Assembly (NCBI GenBank): GCA_900756715.1
Contig: CAAELC010000159.1
Location: forward strand, 1-23,404
Direction: 5' to 3'
Length of the DNA: 23,404 nucleotides
From: an uncultured Oscillospiraceae bacterium
GTDB taxonomy: Bacteria; Bacillota; Clostridia; Oscillospirales; Oscillospiraceae
Below, piece after piece: positions 1 to 7,767 of the stretch. The position numbers and the translations under genes were made by a program. The notes under the pieces are model-generated. The model was not told the DNA's origin. It saw nothing but the letters and a program-made list of their open reading frames with translations, and searched no databases. The stretch's first letter is position 1. Every line of letters starts with the position of its first letter.

Positions 1-741
1 CATCTGGGATTTCCCATCCGGCAGCTGCCGCAGGAGATTCGCGGAGCCGACCTGCTGATTGCTTTTGGAGGAGACGGAACGATTCTGCATCTGGCAAGAA
101 CCGTGGCTATGAACAGGGTGCCAGTGCTGGGTATCAATCTGGGAAGCCTTGGATTTATGTCTGAACTGGAGCCGGATGAACTGGAACGGCTTCGGGATTT
201 GAAAAACTGGAATCTGACGATTGAAGAACGCATGATGCTGGATGTGGCTGTACTGCGGGAGGGAAAGCCGGTGTACAGCACCATTGCGCTGAATGACGCA
301 GTAATCTCCAAGGGCTCGATCGCGCGGGTAGTACGGCTGGAAATTTTCACTGAGGAAGGATTTTTAACACGGATCGGCGGTGACGGAGTGGTGGTGTCTA
401 CGCCCACAGGCTCCACCGGCTATTCGATGGCAGCAGGCGGGCCGATTGTTGAGCCAACAGCAAAAAATATCCTATTGACGCCAATTTGCCCGCATACCAC
501 ACGGTCAAGCAGCTATGTGCTGGCACCGGAGCATGTAATCCGGGTCACAGCACCGGACGCTGACCGGAAATTTGTGTATCTTTCCGCAGATGGCGGAAAG
601 GCGTTCTCTCTGAAAAATAACGATATTGTGCAGGTTCGACACTCAAAATATACCACGAAGCTGGTACGACTTTCCAAAAAGAGCTTTTGCGAAATTCTCG
701 ATAAAAAAATGGCAATGGAGGCCGCTAAATATGAAAAATGA
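1..741 (+). CDS. nadK: NAD kinase, 5' truncated by the window edge
   Basis: NAD kinase phosphorylates NAD to NADP using ATP in the cytoplasm and is the cell's source of NADP(H). The reading frame is open from base 1, so the true start lies upstream. The frame contains the family signature GGDGT at bases 67-81, then GINLGSLGF, the NAD-binding stretch GGDGVVVSTPTGSTGYS, and the GGPIVEP...LTPICPH segment. All of these fit the ATP-NAD kinase fold. About 246 residues are visible, against roughly 280-300 for the full family, so some 40-50 N-terminal residues are missing. The 3' end overlaps argR by 11 bases, which implies translational coupling. The nadK-argR-recN order is widespread in Firmicutes, often preceded by tlyA and dxs. 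Identification is firm. Confidence 0.95.
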   Translation, partial: HLGFPIRQLPQEIRGADLLIAFGGDGTILHLARTVAMNRVPVLGINLGSLGFMSELEPDELERLRDLKNWNLTIEERMMLDVAVLREGKPVYSTIALNDAVISKGSIARVVRLEIFTEEGFLTRIGGDGVVVSTPTGSTGYSMAAGGPIVEPTAKNILLTPICPHTTRSSSYVLAPEHVIRVTAPDADRKFVYLSADGGKAFSLKNNDIVQVRHSKYTTKLVRLSKKSFCEILDKKMAMEAAKYEK

Positions 742-1183
742 CCGTCAAAATCAGATTCTTGCCATCATCAGCGAGGAGATCATTGAAACGCAGGAGCAGC
801 TGCTGGACAGACTGCAGAAGCGGGGAATCTCCAGTACACAGGCTACGATTTCCAGGGACATCAAGCAGCTGCATTTGATTAAGGAGCCTGCCGGGCAGGG
901 ACGCTATCGCTATGCTGTGTCTGCACATAAAACGAAGCTGAATTTTGCCGAGAAGCTGCAGACAATCTTCCGTGAAAGCATTCTCAGTGTGGATTTTGCG
1001 CAGAATCTGGTTGTGATTCGTACCATGCCGGGTCTTGCCAGCGGTGCAGCCTCTGCCATCGACGGGATGGAGGTTGGTTATGTGGTTGGGACGCTGGCTG
1101 GCGATGATACGGTGCTGCTGATTATGCGGGACAATGAAAGCGCGGCCGAGTTTGCCGCCGAGATTCGTGAAATGCTGCACTGA
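731..1183 (+). CDS. argR: Arginine repressor ArgR/AhrC
   Basis: This is a hexameric arginine-responsive transcription factor that represses arginine biosynthesis and activates catabolism. The ATG at 731 gives 150 residues, the normal family length. A longer open frame upstream is only nadK read in another phase. The N-terminal winged helix-turn-helix carries SSTQATISRDIKQLHL (about residues 34-49), the ArgR DNA-recognition signature. The C-terminal half carries GTLAGDDT (residues 120-127), which matches the arginine-binding and oligomerisation motif GT(I/L)AGDDT. The start lies inside the end of nadK, and recN begins 16 bases after the stop, so the three genes are probably co-transcribed. No ARG-box operator was recognised in the window, so its targets are elsewhere. 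Confidence 0.96.
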   Translation: MKNDRQNQILAIISEEIIETQEQLLDRLQKRGISSTQATISRDIKQLHLIKEPAGQGRYRYAVSAHKTKLNFAEKLQTIFRESILSVDFAQNLVVIRTMPGLASGAASAIDGMEVGYVVGTLAGDDTVLLIMRDNESAAEFAAEIREMLH

Positions 1184-1199
1184 GGCGGGGGAATGAAGT

Positions 1200-2870
1200 A
1201 TGCTGGAGCTGCTGCATATTGAGAATATTGCCATCATTGAGCAGGCAGACATCGCTTTTCGGCCCGGCTTTAATGTGCTGACCGGCGAAACCGGTGCCGG
1301 TAAATCCATCGTGATTGACGCTATGAGTGCCGTGCTGGGGCAGCGGGCCAGTCGGGAATTGATCCGTACCAGCATGGATCATGCCTTTGTCAGTGCGATT
1401 TTTTCCGGTGTTCCGGAGGAATTGACAGAAGATATGGGCATCTCGGGGACCGAACTATTGCTGCAGCGGGAAATTCATGCGGACGGAAAAAATGTTTGCC
1501 GCTGCAATGGGAGGCCTATGACTGTGACGCAGCTGCGCACGCTGGGAAGCCGATTGCTGAATATTCATGGCCAGCATGATGGCCAGCAGCTGCTGGACGA
1601 GGAGCAGCATATCCTCTATCTGGATCGCTTTGGGCAGGTTCAACCACTGCTGGACTCTTACAGGGCTGCCTTTAACGCAGTGCAGGAACTGCGGCGACAG
1701 ATAGGCGCTTTGCAGATGGATGAGGCTGAAAAGGAGCGCCGGGTAGATACGCTGCGCTTTCAGATCAACGAGCTGGAAAGAGCAAAAATAAAGGAAGGCG
1801 AGGAGGAGGAACTGGCTGCCCGCCGCAGTTTTTTGCGCAACAGTGAAAAGTTTATTGCAGCCGTGGAAGGCGCACACTACAGCCTCAGTGGCGATGACAG
1901 CGGCGATGGCGCGGTGGGCCTGCTGCGGCAGGCGCTGGAGCATCTTGCTCCCGTGCGCGGGCTTGACGAAAGCTATGAGGAGCTGTGCAGACGGCTGGAA
2001 GCGGCTTACAGCGAGGTGTATGATCTGGCGTATACCATTGAGGACAAGCGCGAGGATTTCGATTTTTCTCCCACGGAGCTTGATGAGGTAGAAGGGCGGA
2101 TGGATCAGCTGTATCGCCTGAAAAAGAAATATGGTCCCACCGTGGGGGAAATGCTGGCTTATCTAGATAAGTGCCGGCAGGAACTGGATGCGATTGAATA
2201 TGCAGGAGATACGCTGCTGCAGCTGGAAAAGCGGCTGGCAAAAGCGGAAAAGACTGCGCGGCAGGCAGCGGAGGTGCTGTCGGAGCGCCGAAAAACTGCT
2301 GCAAAGGAAATGGAGAAGCAGGTCCTGACGGAACTGCGGCAGCTTGACATGGGAAAGATCCGCTTTCAGGTCGATTTCGAAGAAAAAGCATTGGACAGCG
2401 ATGGAATAGATCAGGTGCGTTTTTTGATGTCTGCCAATGTGGGAGAGGAGCTTCGCCCGATTCATAAGATAGCCTCAGGCGGCGAACTGGCCCGAATTAT
2501 GCTGGCCCTGAAGAATGTACTCAGCGAGCAGGACCAAGTGGGAACCATGGTGTTTGACGAGGTGGATACCGGTGTATCCGGCCGCGCGGCCCAGAAGGTG
2601 GCCGAAAAAATGGCCCGCATTTCACGAAAAAAACAGGTGCTTTGCGTGACCCATCTGCCGCAGCTTGCCGCGATGGCAGATACCCATTTTGCGGTGGAAA
2701 AGGGAGAGACAAATGGCCGCACTTACACCCGGGTGAAGGAACTGGAACGCGCGGAGCGCCGGGCGGAGCTGGCCCGGCTGACCGGTGGAAGCCGGATTAC
2801 CGACACCATGCTGCAGGGGGCGGAAGAATTGCTTGTTGCCGCAGATGAATTTAAGAAAACTTTGGGATAA
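1200..2870 (+). CDS. recN: DNA repair protein RecN
   Basis: RecN is an SMC-like ATPase recruited to double-strand breaks, where it helps tether and process ends for RecA-dependent repair. The 556 residues match the family size. The Walker A motif GETGAGKS lies at residues 29-36, right after the conserved N-terminal LHIENIAIIE segment. HGQHDGQQLL follows near residue 125. Glu/Lys/Arg-rich, heptad-like regions fill the middle and fit the two coiled-coil arms. The ABC signature SGGELARIMLALK begins at about residue 426, and the Walker B motif VFDEVDTGVSG spans about 451-461 with D453 and E454. The closing VTHLPQLAAMAD segment is also typical. A G-rich ribosome-binding site precedes the ATG. Third gene of the nadK-argR-recN operon. 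Confidence 0.97.
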   Translation: MLELLHIENIAIIEQADIAFRPGFNVLTGETGAGKSIVIDAMSAVLGQRASRELIRTSMDHAFVSAIFSGVPEELTEDMGISGTELLLQREIHADGKNVCRCNGRPMTVTQLRTLGSRLLNIHGQHDGQQLLDEEQHILYLDRFGQVQPLLDSYRAAFNAVQELRRQIGALQMDEAEKERRVDTLRFQINELERAKIKEGEEEELAARRSFLRNSEKFIAAVEGAHYSLSGDDSGDGAVGLLRQALEHLAPVRGLDESYEELCRRLEAAYSEVYDLAYTIEDKREDFDFSPTELDEVEGRMDQLYRLKKKYGPTVGEMLAYLDKCRQELDAIEYAGDTLLQLEKRLAKAEKTARQAAEVLSERRKTAAKEMEKQVLTELRQLDMGKIRFQVDFEEKALDSDGIDQVRFLMSANVGEELRPIHKIASGGELARIMLALKNVLSEQDQVGTMVFDEVDTGVSGRAAQKVAEKMARISRKKQVLCVTHLPQLAAMADTHFAVEKGETNGRTYTRVKELERAERRAELARLTGGSRITDTMLQGAEELLVAADEFKKTLG

Positions 2871-2875
2871 AATGC

Positions 2876-2904
2876 TTGACAAATGGGCAGCATTCGAGTA
2901 TAAT
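2876..2904 (+). promoter_or_regulatory. Consensus sigma-A promoter of the tyrS leader
   Basis: A perfect -35 box TTGACA (2876-2881) is separated by 17 bases from a perfect -10 box TATAAT (2899-2904). It starts immediately after the recN stop codon, and transcription would begin near 2911, just ahead of the T-box leader. Such a strong promoter fits a gene whose output is controlled afterwards by termination. Confidence 0.9.
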
Positions 2905-2910
2905 CAGAAA

Positions 2911-3198
2911 CATCAATTCCATATTTTCACAGCAATGATGGGAAAGAGTAGCGCCGTTTTAACCTGCAAAGAGAGACTCTGTTTGGTGTAAAGAGGAGAG
3001 GAAAATGGCGTGAATACATCCTTGAGCTGCCTTCCGAACGGAAGTTGCTTTCTCAGTAGGGATGTGTCGGGTGCGCCCGTTACAGCGTCAGGGTGTGTTG
3101 GCACCCGGCAAGGCCATTCGCCGCGAGGCAATGGCGAATATGAGGTGGTACCGCGATCATATCGCCCTCTGTCCAGGTGGCAGAGGGCGTTTTTTTCA
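2911..3198 (+). promoter_or_regulatory. T-box riboswitch leader, tyrosine specific
   Basis: This leader senses uncharged tRNA and decides whether transcription continues into tyrS. Stem I opens near GATGGG (about 2938). The specifier loop shows the paired loop-E elements AGTA (2947-2950) and GAA (3012-3014), directly followed by the specifier codon TAC (3015-3017) for tyrosine. Downstream CATC can pair back to GATG to close the stem. A compact hairpin CTTCC-GAAC-GGAAG lies at 3032-3044 region. The T-box sequence AGGTGGTACCGCG is at 3143-3155. Its TGGT would pair with the tRNA 3' end ACCA, including an A discriminator base. An intrinsic terminator follows. The leader fills the whole 380-base gap between recN and tyrS. 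Confidence 0.95.
3163..3196 (+). terminator. Regulated terminator of the tyrS T-box
   Basis: The arms CGCCCTCTG (3163-3171) and CAGAGGGCG (3181-3189) form a perfect 9-bp stem around a 9-base loop, followed by seven T residues (3190-3196). It lies directly downstream of the T-box sequence, so it is the terminator that competes with the antiterminator. It should form when tRNA-Tyr is charged. Confidence 0.93.
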
Positions 3199-3250
3199 TC
3201 CTTTGTCATCGAAGAAAAACATGAAGATGTGTGAAAGGAGCAATATAACA

Positions 3251-4477
3251 ATGGGAATTTATGAAGAACTGGTAGACCGGGGCCTGATTGCGCAGGTTAC
3301 AAATGAGGATGAAATCCGTGAAATGGTCAACAATGGCAAGGCCACATTCTATATTGGCTTTGACTGCACGGCTGACTCCCTTCATGTGGGGCACTTTATG
3401 GCGCTTTGCCTGATGAAGCGCCTGCAGATGGCCGGCAATAAGCCTATCGCCCTGATTGGCGATGGAACAACTCTGATCGGCGATCCTTCTGGCCGCACCG
3501 ATATGCGCCAGATGCTTACTGAGGAGACCATCAAGCATAATGCTGAGTGCTTCAAGCGGCAGATGGAGAAGTTTATTGATTTCTCTGACGGAAAGGCGTT
3601 GATGCTTTATAACTCCGAATGGCTGAAGCCGCTGAACTATATCGAGCTTTTGCGGGAAGTGGGCGGATGCTTCTCTGTGAATAACATGCTGCGGGCAGAG
3701 TGCTACAAGCAGCGCATGGAGAAGGGACTCAGCTTCCTGGAGTTCAACTACATGATTATGCAGAGCTACGACTGGTACTACATGTTCCAGCACTATGGCT
3801 GCAACATGCAGTTCGGCGGAAACGACCAGTGGAGCAATATGCTGGGCGGCACGGAGCTGATCCGTAAAAAGCTGGGCAAGGATGCCCATGCCATGACCAT
3901 TACGCTGCTGCTGAACTCCGAAGGCAAAAAGATGGGTAAGACTGCCAAGGGCGCTGTCTGGCTGGATCCGAACAAGACAAGTCCCTTCGAATTTTATCAG
4001 TACTGGCGCAATGTGGAAGACGCAGATGTGCTGAAATGCATTCGGATGCTGACCTTCCTCCCGCTGGAGCAGATTGATGAGATGGACGGTTGGCAGGGCT
4101 CCAAGCTTAATGAGGCCAAAGAGATTCTGGCATTTGAACTGACCAAGCTGGTTCACAGCGAGGAAGAGGCACTGAAGGCGCAGGAGGCGTCCCGTGCGCT
4201 GTTCGGCGGAGGCGCCAGTGCAGAGCATATGCCCACTACAACACTGGCAGAGGCTGATCTGACCGATGGCAAGATCGGTGTGATGAGCCTGCTGGTTAAG
4301 TGCGGGCTTTGTGCCTCCAACAGTGAAGCGAGACGCCTGATTCAGCAGGGTGGTGTGGCCGTGAACGACAAGAAGGTTGAATCTATTGATGAATCCTTTG
4401 ACGGAGAGCAGTTCTGCGGCGACGGCCTGATTATCAAGAAGGGTAAGAAGGTTTTCCATCGTGTGCAGATGGGTTGA
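3251..4477 (+). CDS. tyrS: Tyrosyl-tRNA synthetase
   Basis: This class I aminoacyl-tRNA synthetase charges tRNA-Tyr with tyrosine using ATP. The ATG at 3251 gives 408 residues, the usual bacterial length. It is preceded by GAAAGGAG at 3233-3240. Upstream in-frame starts would lie inside the T-box RNA and are rejected. The HIGH-type motif reads HVGH (residues 45-48). The tyrosine pocket region FGGNDQWSNM and the KMSKS-type loop KMGKT (residues 227-231) are both present. The LEFNYMIMQSYDWYYMF stretch is typical. The C-terminal 65 or so residues form an S4 RNA-binding domain (LLVKCGLCASNSEARRLIQQ). It is a single-gene transcription unit, with its own promoter, T-box and terminator. Confidence 0.98.
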   Translation: MGIYEELVDRGLIAQVTNEDEIREMVNNGKATFYIGFDCTADSLHVGHFMALCLMKRLQMAGNKPIALIGDGTTLIGDPSGRTDMRQMLTEETIKHNAECFKRQMEKFIDFSDGKALMLYNSEWLKPLNYIELLREVGGCFSVNNMLRAECYKQRMEKGLSFLEFNYMIMQSYDWYYMFQHYGCNMQFGGNDQWSNMLGGTELIRKKLGKDAHAMTITLLLNSEGKKMGKTAKGAVWLDPNKTSPFEFYQYWRNVEDADVLKCIRMLTFLPLEQIDEMDGWQGSKLNEAKEILAFELTKLVHSEEEALKAQEASRALFGGGASAEHMPTTTLAEADLTDGKIGVMSLLVKCGLCASNSEARRLIQQGGVAVNDKKVESIDESFDGEQFCGDGLIIKKGKKVFHRVQMG

Positions 4478-4515
4478 TTTCCCGCTAATCGAAGGTAAGA
4501 CAGCGAAATAATGGG

Positions 4516-4554
4516 AAGGCGGCATATCCGGATAGATGGGTATGCCGCCTTTTT
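4516..4554 (+). terminator. Intrinsic terminator after tyrS
   Basis: GGCGGCATA (4518-4526) pairs perfectly with TATGCCGCC (4541-4549). The stem is flanked by AA on the left and a five-T run on the right. It ends the tyrS transcript 40 bases after the stop codon and insulates it from queA. Confidence 0.92.
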
Positions 4555-4575
4555 GCGTGAAAAGTAGGCTAAGTA

Positions 4576-4604
4576 TTGAAGAAATTTGATTATTAGGCTA
4601 TAAT
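4576..4604 (+). promoter_or_regulatory. Probable sigma-A promoter of queA
   Basis: TTGAAG (4576-4581) and TATAAT (4599-4604) are 17 bases apart. The expected leader of about 60 bases can form a GCAGGC (4614-4619) / GCCTGC (4635-4640) stem whose loop contains GGGAGGA. I do not recognise this leader as a preQ1 riboswitch. Confidence 0.8.
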
Positions 4605-4673
4605 AGAATGGTAGCAGGCTGTGGGAGGATAAGCGCCTGCGACTCAGAATGATGAACAAAGCAGGGGTACATG

Positions 4674-5717
4674 ATGAAAACAAGTGATTTTTACTTTGAT
4701 CTTCCACAGGAACTGATTGCGCAAACGCCGATTCAGCGTCGGGACGCTTCCAGATTGCTGGTTCTGGATAAAAACAGCGGCGCATGGGAGCACAGGCACT
4801 TTTTTGACCTGTCGGAATATTTGCACCCGGGGGATTGTCTGATTCTAAATGATTCGCGGGTGCTGCCTGCGCGCCTTTTGGGGCAACGGCTTCCGGGCGG
4901 CGGCGCCTGCGAGGTACTGTTGTTAATCGACCGGGGGAATAAGACCTGGGAGTGTCTGGTGCGTCCCGGGAAAAAGCTCCGTCCCGGGGCAAAGCTTAGC
5001 TTTGGCAACGGGGAGTTGACCGCTGAGGTGACTGAGGAAGTGAACGGCGGCAACCGGCTGGTGCGTTTTGAGTATGAAGGAATTTTTCTGGAGGTTCTGG
5101 ACCGGTTGGGAAAGATGCCGTTGCCGCCTTATATCAAGGAAGAACTGCAGGATCGGGAACGGTATCAGACGGTTTACTCGCGTGTGATTGGTTCAGCTGC
5201 GGCACCTACGGCTGGCCTGCATTTCACAAAAGAACTGCTGCGGCAGGTTCAGGATATGGGCGTGAATATTGGATATGTAACATTGCATGTGGGGCTTGGA
5301 ACTTTTCGCCCTGTAAAGGAAGATGACATTACAGACCATGAAATGCACAGTGAATACTGCGTCATTCCGCAGGAAACGGCTGATTTAATCAATGAAACAA
5401 AGGCTCGGGGAGGACGGGTGATTTGTGTGGGGACTACCTCCTGCAGAACCGTGGAATCTTGGGCTGAGGAGGACGGTACCATGCGGGCCTGTGCCGGATG
5501 GACCAATATCTTCATTTATCCAGGCTACCGTTTCAAGGTGTTGGACGGCCTGATTACAAATTTTCACTTGCCGGAATCTACGCTGATTATGCTGGTGTCA
5601 GCTTTGGCTGGGCGTGAACATGTGCTTGCGGCATACAAGGAGGCTGTGCGGGAGCGGTATCGCTTTTTTTCCTTTGGTGACGCGATGCTGATCTTGGATA
5701 CAGCTACAGAAAAATAA
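4674..5717 (+). CDS. queA: S-adenosylmethionine:tRNA ribosyltransferase-isomerase QueA
   Basis: QueA transfers and isomerises the ribosyl group of S-adenosylmethionine onto preQ1 already present at position 34 of certain tRNAs, giving epoxyqueuosine. It acts one step after Tgt. The length of 347 residues is normal. Family hallmarks are DFYFDLPQELIAQ at the N terminus, the LNDSRVLPARL segment, SRVIGSAAAPTAGLHFT, VTLHVGLGTFRPV, and TNFHLPESTLIMLVSAL near the end. Two ATGs lie in tandem at 4671 and 4674. The second is preferred because it is six bases from AGGGG (4663-4667), while the first is only three bases away. Its usual partner tgt is about 8.7 kb downstream, beyond an unrelated sugar locus. 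No GC-rich terminator is visible after the stop. Confidence 0.96.
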   Translation: MKTSDFYFDLPQELIAQTPIQRRDASRLLVLDKNSGAWEHRHFFDLSEYLHPGDCLILNDSRVLPARLLGQRLPGGGACEVLLLIDRGNKTWECLVRPGKKLRPGAKLSFGNGELTAEVTEEVNGGNRLVRFEYEGIFLEVLDRLGKMPLPPYIKEELQDRERYQTVYSRVIGSAAAPTAGLHFTKELLRQVQDMGVNIGYVTLHVGLGTFRPVKEDDITDHEMHSEYCVIPQETADLINETKARGGRVICVGTTSCRTVESWAEEDGTMRACAGWTNIFIYPGYRFKVLDGLITNFHLPESTLIMLVSALAGREHVLAAYKEAVRERYRFFSFGDAMLILDTATEK

Positions 5718-5724
5718 ATTTTGG

Positions 5725-5792
5725 TTTTGTTTGATACCGCTGATTCCTGAAACTGAAACTGCAAAACGCAAGACATATATTTCAAAACAAAA
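5725..5792 (+). promoter_or_regulatory. Imperfect inverted A/T motif pair upstream of the DeoR-type gene (candidate operator)
   Basis: TTTTGTTTGA (5725-5734) and TCAAAACAAAA (5782-5792) are inverted relative to each other, with one extra A in the second. The second copy is identical over 11 bases to 12470-12480 in the divergent control region of the same sugar locus. It is therefore a candidate binding site for the locus regulator. A/T-rich sequence can produce such matches by chance, so this is inference. Confidence 0.35.
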
Positions 5793-5851
5793 CATATGGC
5801 TGCAAATTTGGAAGAATTCGAGAAAAAACAGGTCTTTTTTTCTTTTGTTTC

Positions 5852-5880
5852 TTGCGAGTATTGTTATTTTGTGATATACT
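5852..5880 (+). promoter_or_regulatory. Probable sigma-A promoter of the DeoR-type regulator
   Basis: TTGCGA (5852-5857) and TATACT (5875-5880) are 17 bases apart. Transcription would start near 5887. This excludes the in-frame TTG at 5884 and supports the ATG at 5956 as the start of the regulator. Confidence 0.7.
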
Positions 5881-5955
5881 GTATTGAGGAAAATTTATCA
5901 AAGAAAAAGCGTTTCTGAAATTGCAGCAGGAAGTAAGGAAAGCGAGGACACGGCC

Positions 5956-6711
5956 ATGGAAAAGCGGAGACAGGCGATCGTTGATCTGGTAGAGCAGATG
6001 GGAGAGGTTTCGATAAAAGACTTGCGGGAACTGTTTCCGACTGTCTCTGAGGTGACGCTGCGCAAAGATCTTCGGAGTCTGGATGAGGAGAAGAAGCTGG
6101 TGCGCGTTCATGGCGGGGCCAAGTCTATTCTGGACATTGCAGGGATAGGAACCAGCTTTTCTAACCGAAAATCGCTGCACCAGATAGAGAAATCCCTGAT
6201 TGGAAAAAAGGCAGCGGAATTGCTGGAAAACACGGGAAGCTCGATTTATATTTCTTCCGGTACAACCTGCGCAGAACTTGCAAAAAATCTGCCGCAGAAA
6301 CCTATGTATGTCTTCACGGACGGCATTCTGGTTGCCATGGATATGCCCGCCACACCGGATATTCATATCGAATTGTTGGGTGGCACACTGGATCGGAATA
6401 TCATGCGCCTGAAGGGACCGATGGTTCTCAGCGCATTGGAGGAGTTGCGGTTTGACTGGGCGTTTATTGGTACACCCGGGTTCCATCCAAATCTGGGATT
6501 TTCCTGCAACACGCCGATTATTGCTGCGACTATGAGCAAGGTGATTGAACATTCCAATAAGGTCGCCGTGCTGATGGATTCATCCAAGGTGAACTATGCG
6601 CATACACCGCGCAATATCCCATTGCAGGCTGTGGATTATGTGATCTCGGACGGAAATTTGCCGGAGGATATTGTGAAGGTTCTGGAAGACAATGGCATTA
6701 CCGTGCTGTAA
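5956..6711 (+). CDS. DeoR-family sugar-responsive transcriptional regulator
   Basis: This is probably a repressor of the neighbouring transport and sulfatase genes that is relieved by a phosphorylated sugar intermediate. The ATG at 5956 has GCGAGGA seven bases upstream and gives 251 residues, typical for DeoR regulators. The N-terminal helix-turn-helix covers about residues 18-41 (VSIKDLRELFPTVSEVTLRKDL), followed by the wing and the LVRVHGGA segment that marks the family. The sensor domain, homologous to sugar-phosphate isomerases, shows SGTTCAELA (101-109), LLGGTLDR (140-147), GP and MDSSK (207-211). It converges on the minus-strand operon across a shared terminator. The effector cannot be named, and assigning the locus as its target rests on position and on possible shared motifs. 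Confidence 0.9.
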   Translation: MEKRRQAIVDLVEQMGEVSIKDLRELFPTVSEVTLRKDLRSLDEEKKLVRVHGGAKSILDIAGIGTSFSNRKSLHQIEKSLIGKKAAELLENTGSSIYISSGTTCAELAKNLPQKPMYVFTDGILVAMDMPATPDIHIELLGGTLDRNIMRLKGPMVLSALEELRFDWAFIGTPGFHPNLGFSCNTPIIAATMSKVIEHSNKVAVLMDSSKVNYAHTPRNIPLQAVDYVISDGNLPEDIVKVLEDNGITVL

Positions 6712-6717
6712 AATGCG

Positions 6718-6760
6718 ATAAAGAAGGACGCCTGTGTTTAGCACAGGCGTCCTTCTTTAT
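6718..6760. terminator. Bidirectional intrinsic terminator
   Basis: Two perfectly complementary 19-base arms (6718-6736 and 6742-6760) enclose the five-base loop TTTAG. The outer part is A-rich on one side and T-rich on the other, with a GC-rich core, so a terminator forms on either strand. It lies between the stop codons of the convergent regulator and isomerase genes. Confidence 0.93.
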
Positions 6761-6774
6761 GAACATTGGAGTGC

Positions 6775-7698
6775 TTAGAATTCTTCCCCCAGCTTTTCGT
6801 ACAGCTCCAGCATGCGTAGGCCATTCTGGTAGCAGGCTTTTGCAAGATCTATTTGCATCTCGTCATAAGCGCCAACAGCGACCTTGCCCGTTTCATAGTT
6901 CAGGGTTCCCTGATAATGAATCTCGTGCAGCGCACGCAGAACGGCAATCCAGTCTACATCGCCCATAAAGGGCAGAAGATGCTCATCGCGGAAGCCATAG
7001 TTATTGTCATTGATATGCAGGACGCGCAGGCGGCTGCCGATAGCGCGCATCGCTCGCCCCTGATCGCACTTGGTCTGGTTTGCGTGGCCGGTATCCCAGC
7101 AGATGCCTACCATGGAATCGTTATAGCTGTCGACCAGATCAATGAGCTGCTCATAATGAACACAATAGCGGTTGGAATACTGCCTGCGGTCCAGCGGAGG
7201 CAGCATATTTTCCATGGCTGTGCCAACACCAAGTTTGATGCCGAGTTCGACATACTTGTCGCCCCAAGCACGGTTTTCCTCGAGAGAGGCCTTGCTTTCA
7301 TAGTTGTATTCCGGGTAGGAACGGGGATGGGCGACCGCCCACTTCACACCCAATCGGGCACTTGCCAGATAGGCGCGGCGGGTCATTTCGTCGAAATACT
7401 CGATAAAGCCCGGTTCCTTGAACTTAGGGTACAGGGAAGGGCAACAACCAGGCACGAAGGGGAGATGGCTCTGATAGAATGTAACCCCCAGTTTGGCAGC
7501 CGTTTCACCGATCTGGTCGATTTTTTTCTCCCAGTCGTCGCCGCGAAGCACAAAGTGAGGATGCTCGTGGGGGCAGAAGCCCAAATCAAAGGTATCGTAC
7601 CCTACTTTGTGCAGAATACGAAGAATATCGTTGATGTTGCGGATGTCGGTGGTGTTGCCGCTTTTTTCATACAGGCCGGTGGTGGTAGATAGTTTCAT
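6775..7698 (-). CDS. Sugar phosphate isomerase/epimerase-type TIM-barrel protein
   Basis: This belongs to the xylose isomerase-like TIM-barrel superfamily (AP-endonuclease family 2 fold), whose members interconvert sugars or related polyols at a divalent metal. The 307 residues cover one complete domain. Candidate metal ligands sit where the fold expects them: E163 in AMENMLPP, D202 and H205 in ICWDTGHAN, H228 in LHINDN and E269 in LNYETG. No signal peptide is visible, so it should be cytoplasmic. It is the last gene of the minus-strand operon, 69 bases after the hypothetical gene, and has GAGGTAA upstream of the ATG. It probably processes the imported sugar after desulfation. Substrate and reaction type (isomerase, epimerase or dehydratase) are not determinable by eye. 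Confidence 0.85.
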   Translation of the reverse strand: MKLSTTTGLYEKSGNTTDIRNINDILRILHKVGYDTFDLGFCPHEHPHFVLRGDDWEKKIDQIGETAAKLGVTFYQSHLPFVPGCCPSLYPKFKEPGFIEYFDEMTRRAYLASARLGVKWAVAHPRSYPEYNYESKASLEENRAWGDKYVELGIKLGVGTAMENMLPPLDRRQYSNRYCVHYEQLIDLVDSYNDSMVGICWDTGHANQTKCDQGRAMRAIGSRLRVLHINDNNYGFRDEHLLPFMGDVDWIAVLRALHEIHYQGTLNYETGKVAVGAYDEMQIDLAKACYQNGLRMLELYEKLGEEF

Positions 7699-7731
7699 AA
7701 ATACATTACCTCGATTTTCTTGCAGAAATAG

Positions 7732-7762
7732 AACCGGACGCCAGACGGACCGGCGCCCGGTT
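7732..7762 (-). repeat. Intergenic stem-loop before the isomerase gene
   Basis: Read on the minus strand, AACCGGGCGCC and GGCGTCCGGTT pair over 11 bp, with one G-U pair and a nine-base loop. It starts six bases after the stop codon of the hypothetical gene. It is followed by CTATTTC rather than a T-run, so it is more likely a partial terminator or an mRNA 3'-end stabiliser than a full stop. Confidence 0.6.
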
Positions 7763-7767
7763 GCGGA

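Noticed and set aside
3206..4525. Long open frame on the minus strand opposite tyrS
   Set aside because: It lies entirely against a clear tyrS gene, has no recognised domain or ribosome-binding site, and is explained by the codon pattern of tyrS.
5821..5845. A/T-only hairpin GAAAAAA...TTTTTTTC as a terminator for queA
   Set aside because: The stem has almost no G-C pairs and is unlikely to stop transcription.
5884..5955. Upstream in-frame TTG start for the DeoR-type regulator
   Set aside because: It lies only a few bases after the -10 box, before the expected transcript start, and has no ribosome-binding site. The ATG at 5956 has one.
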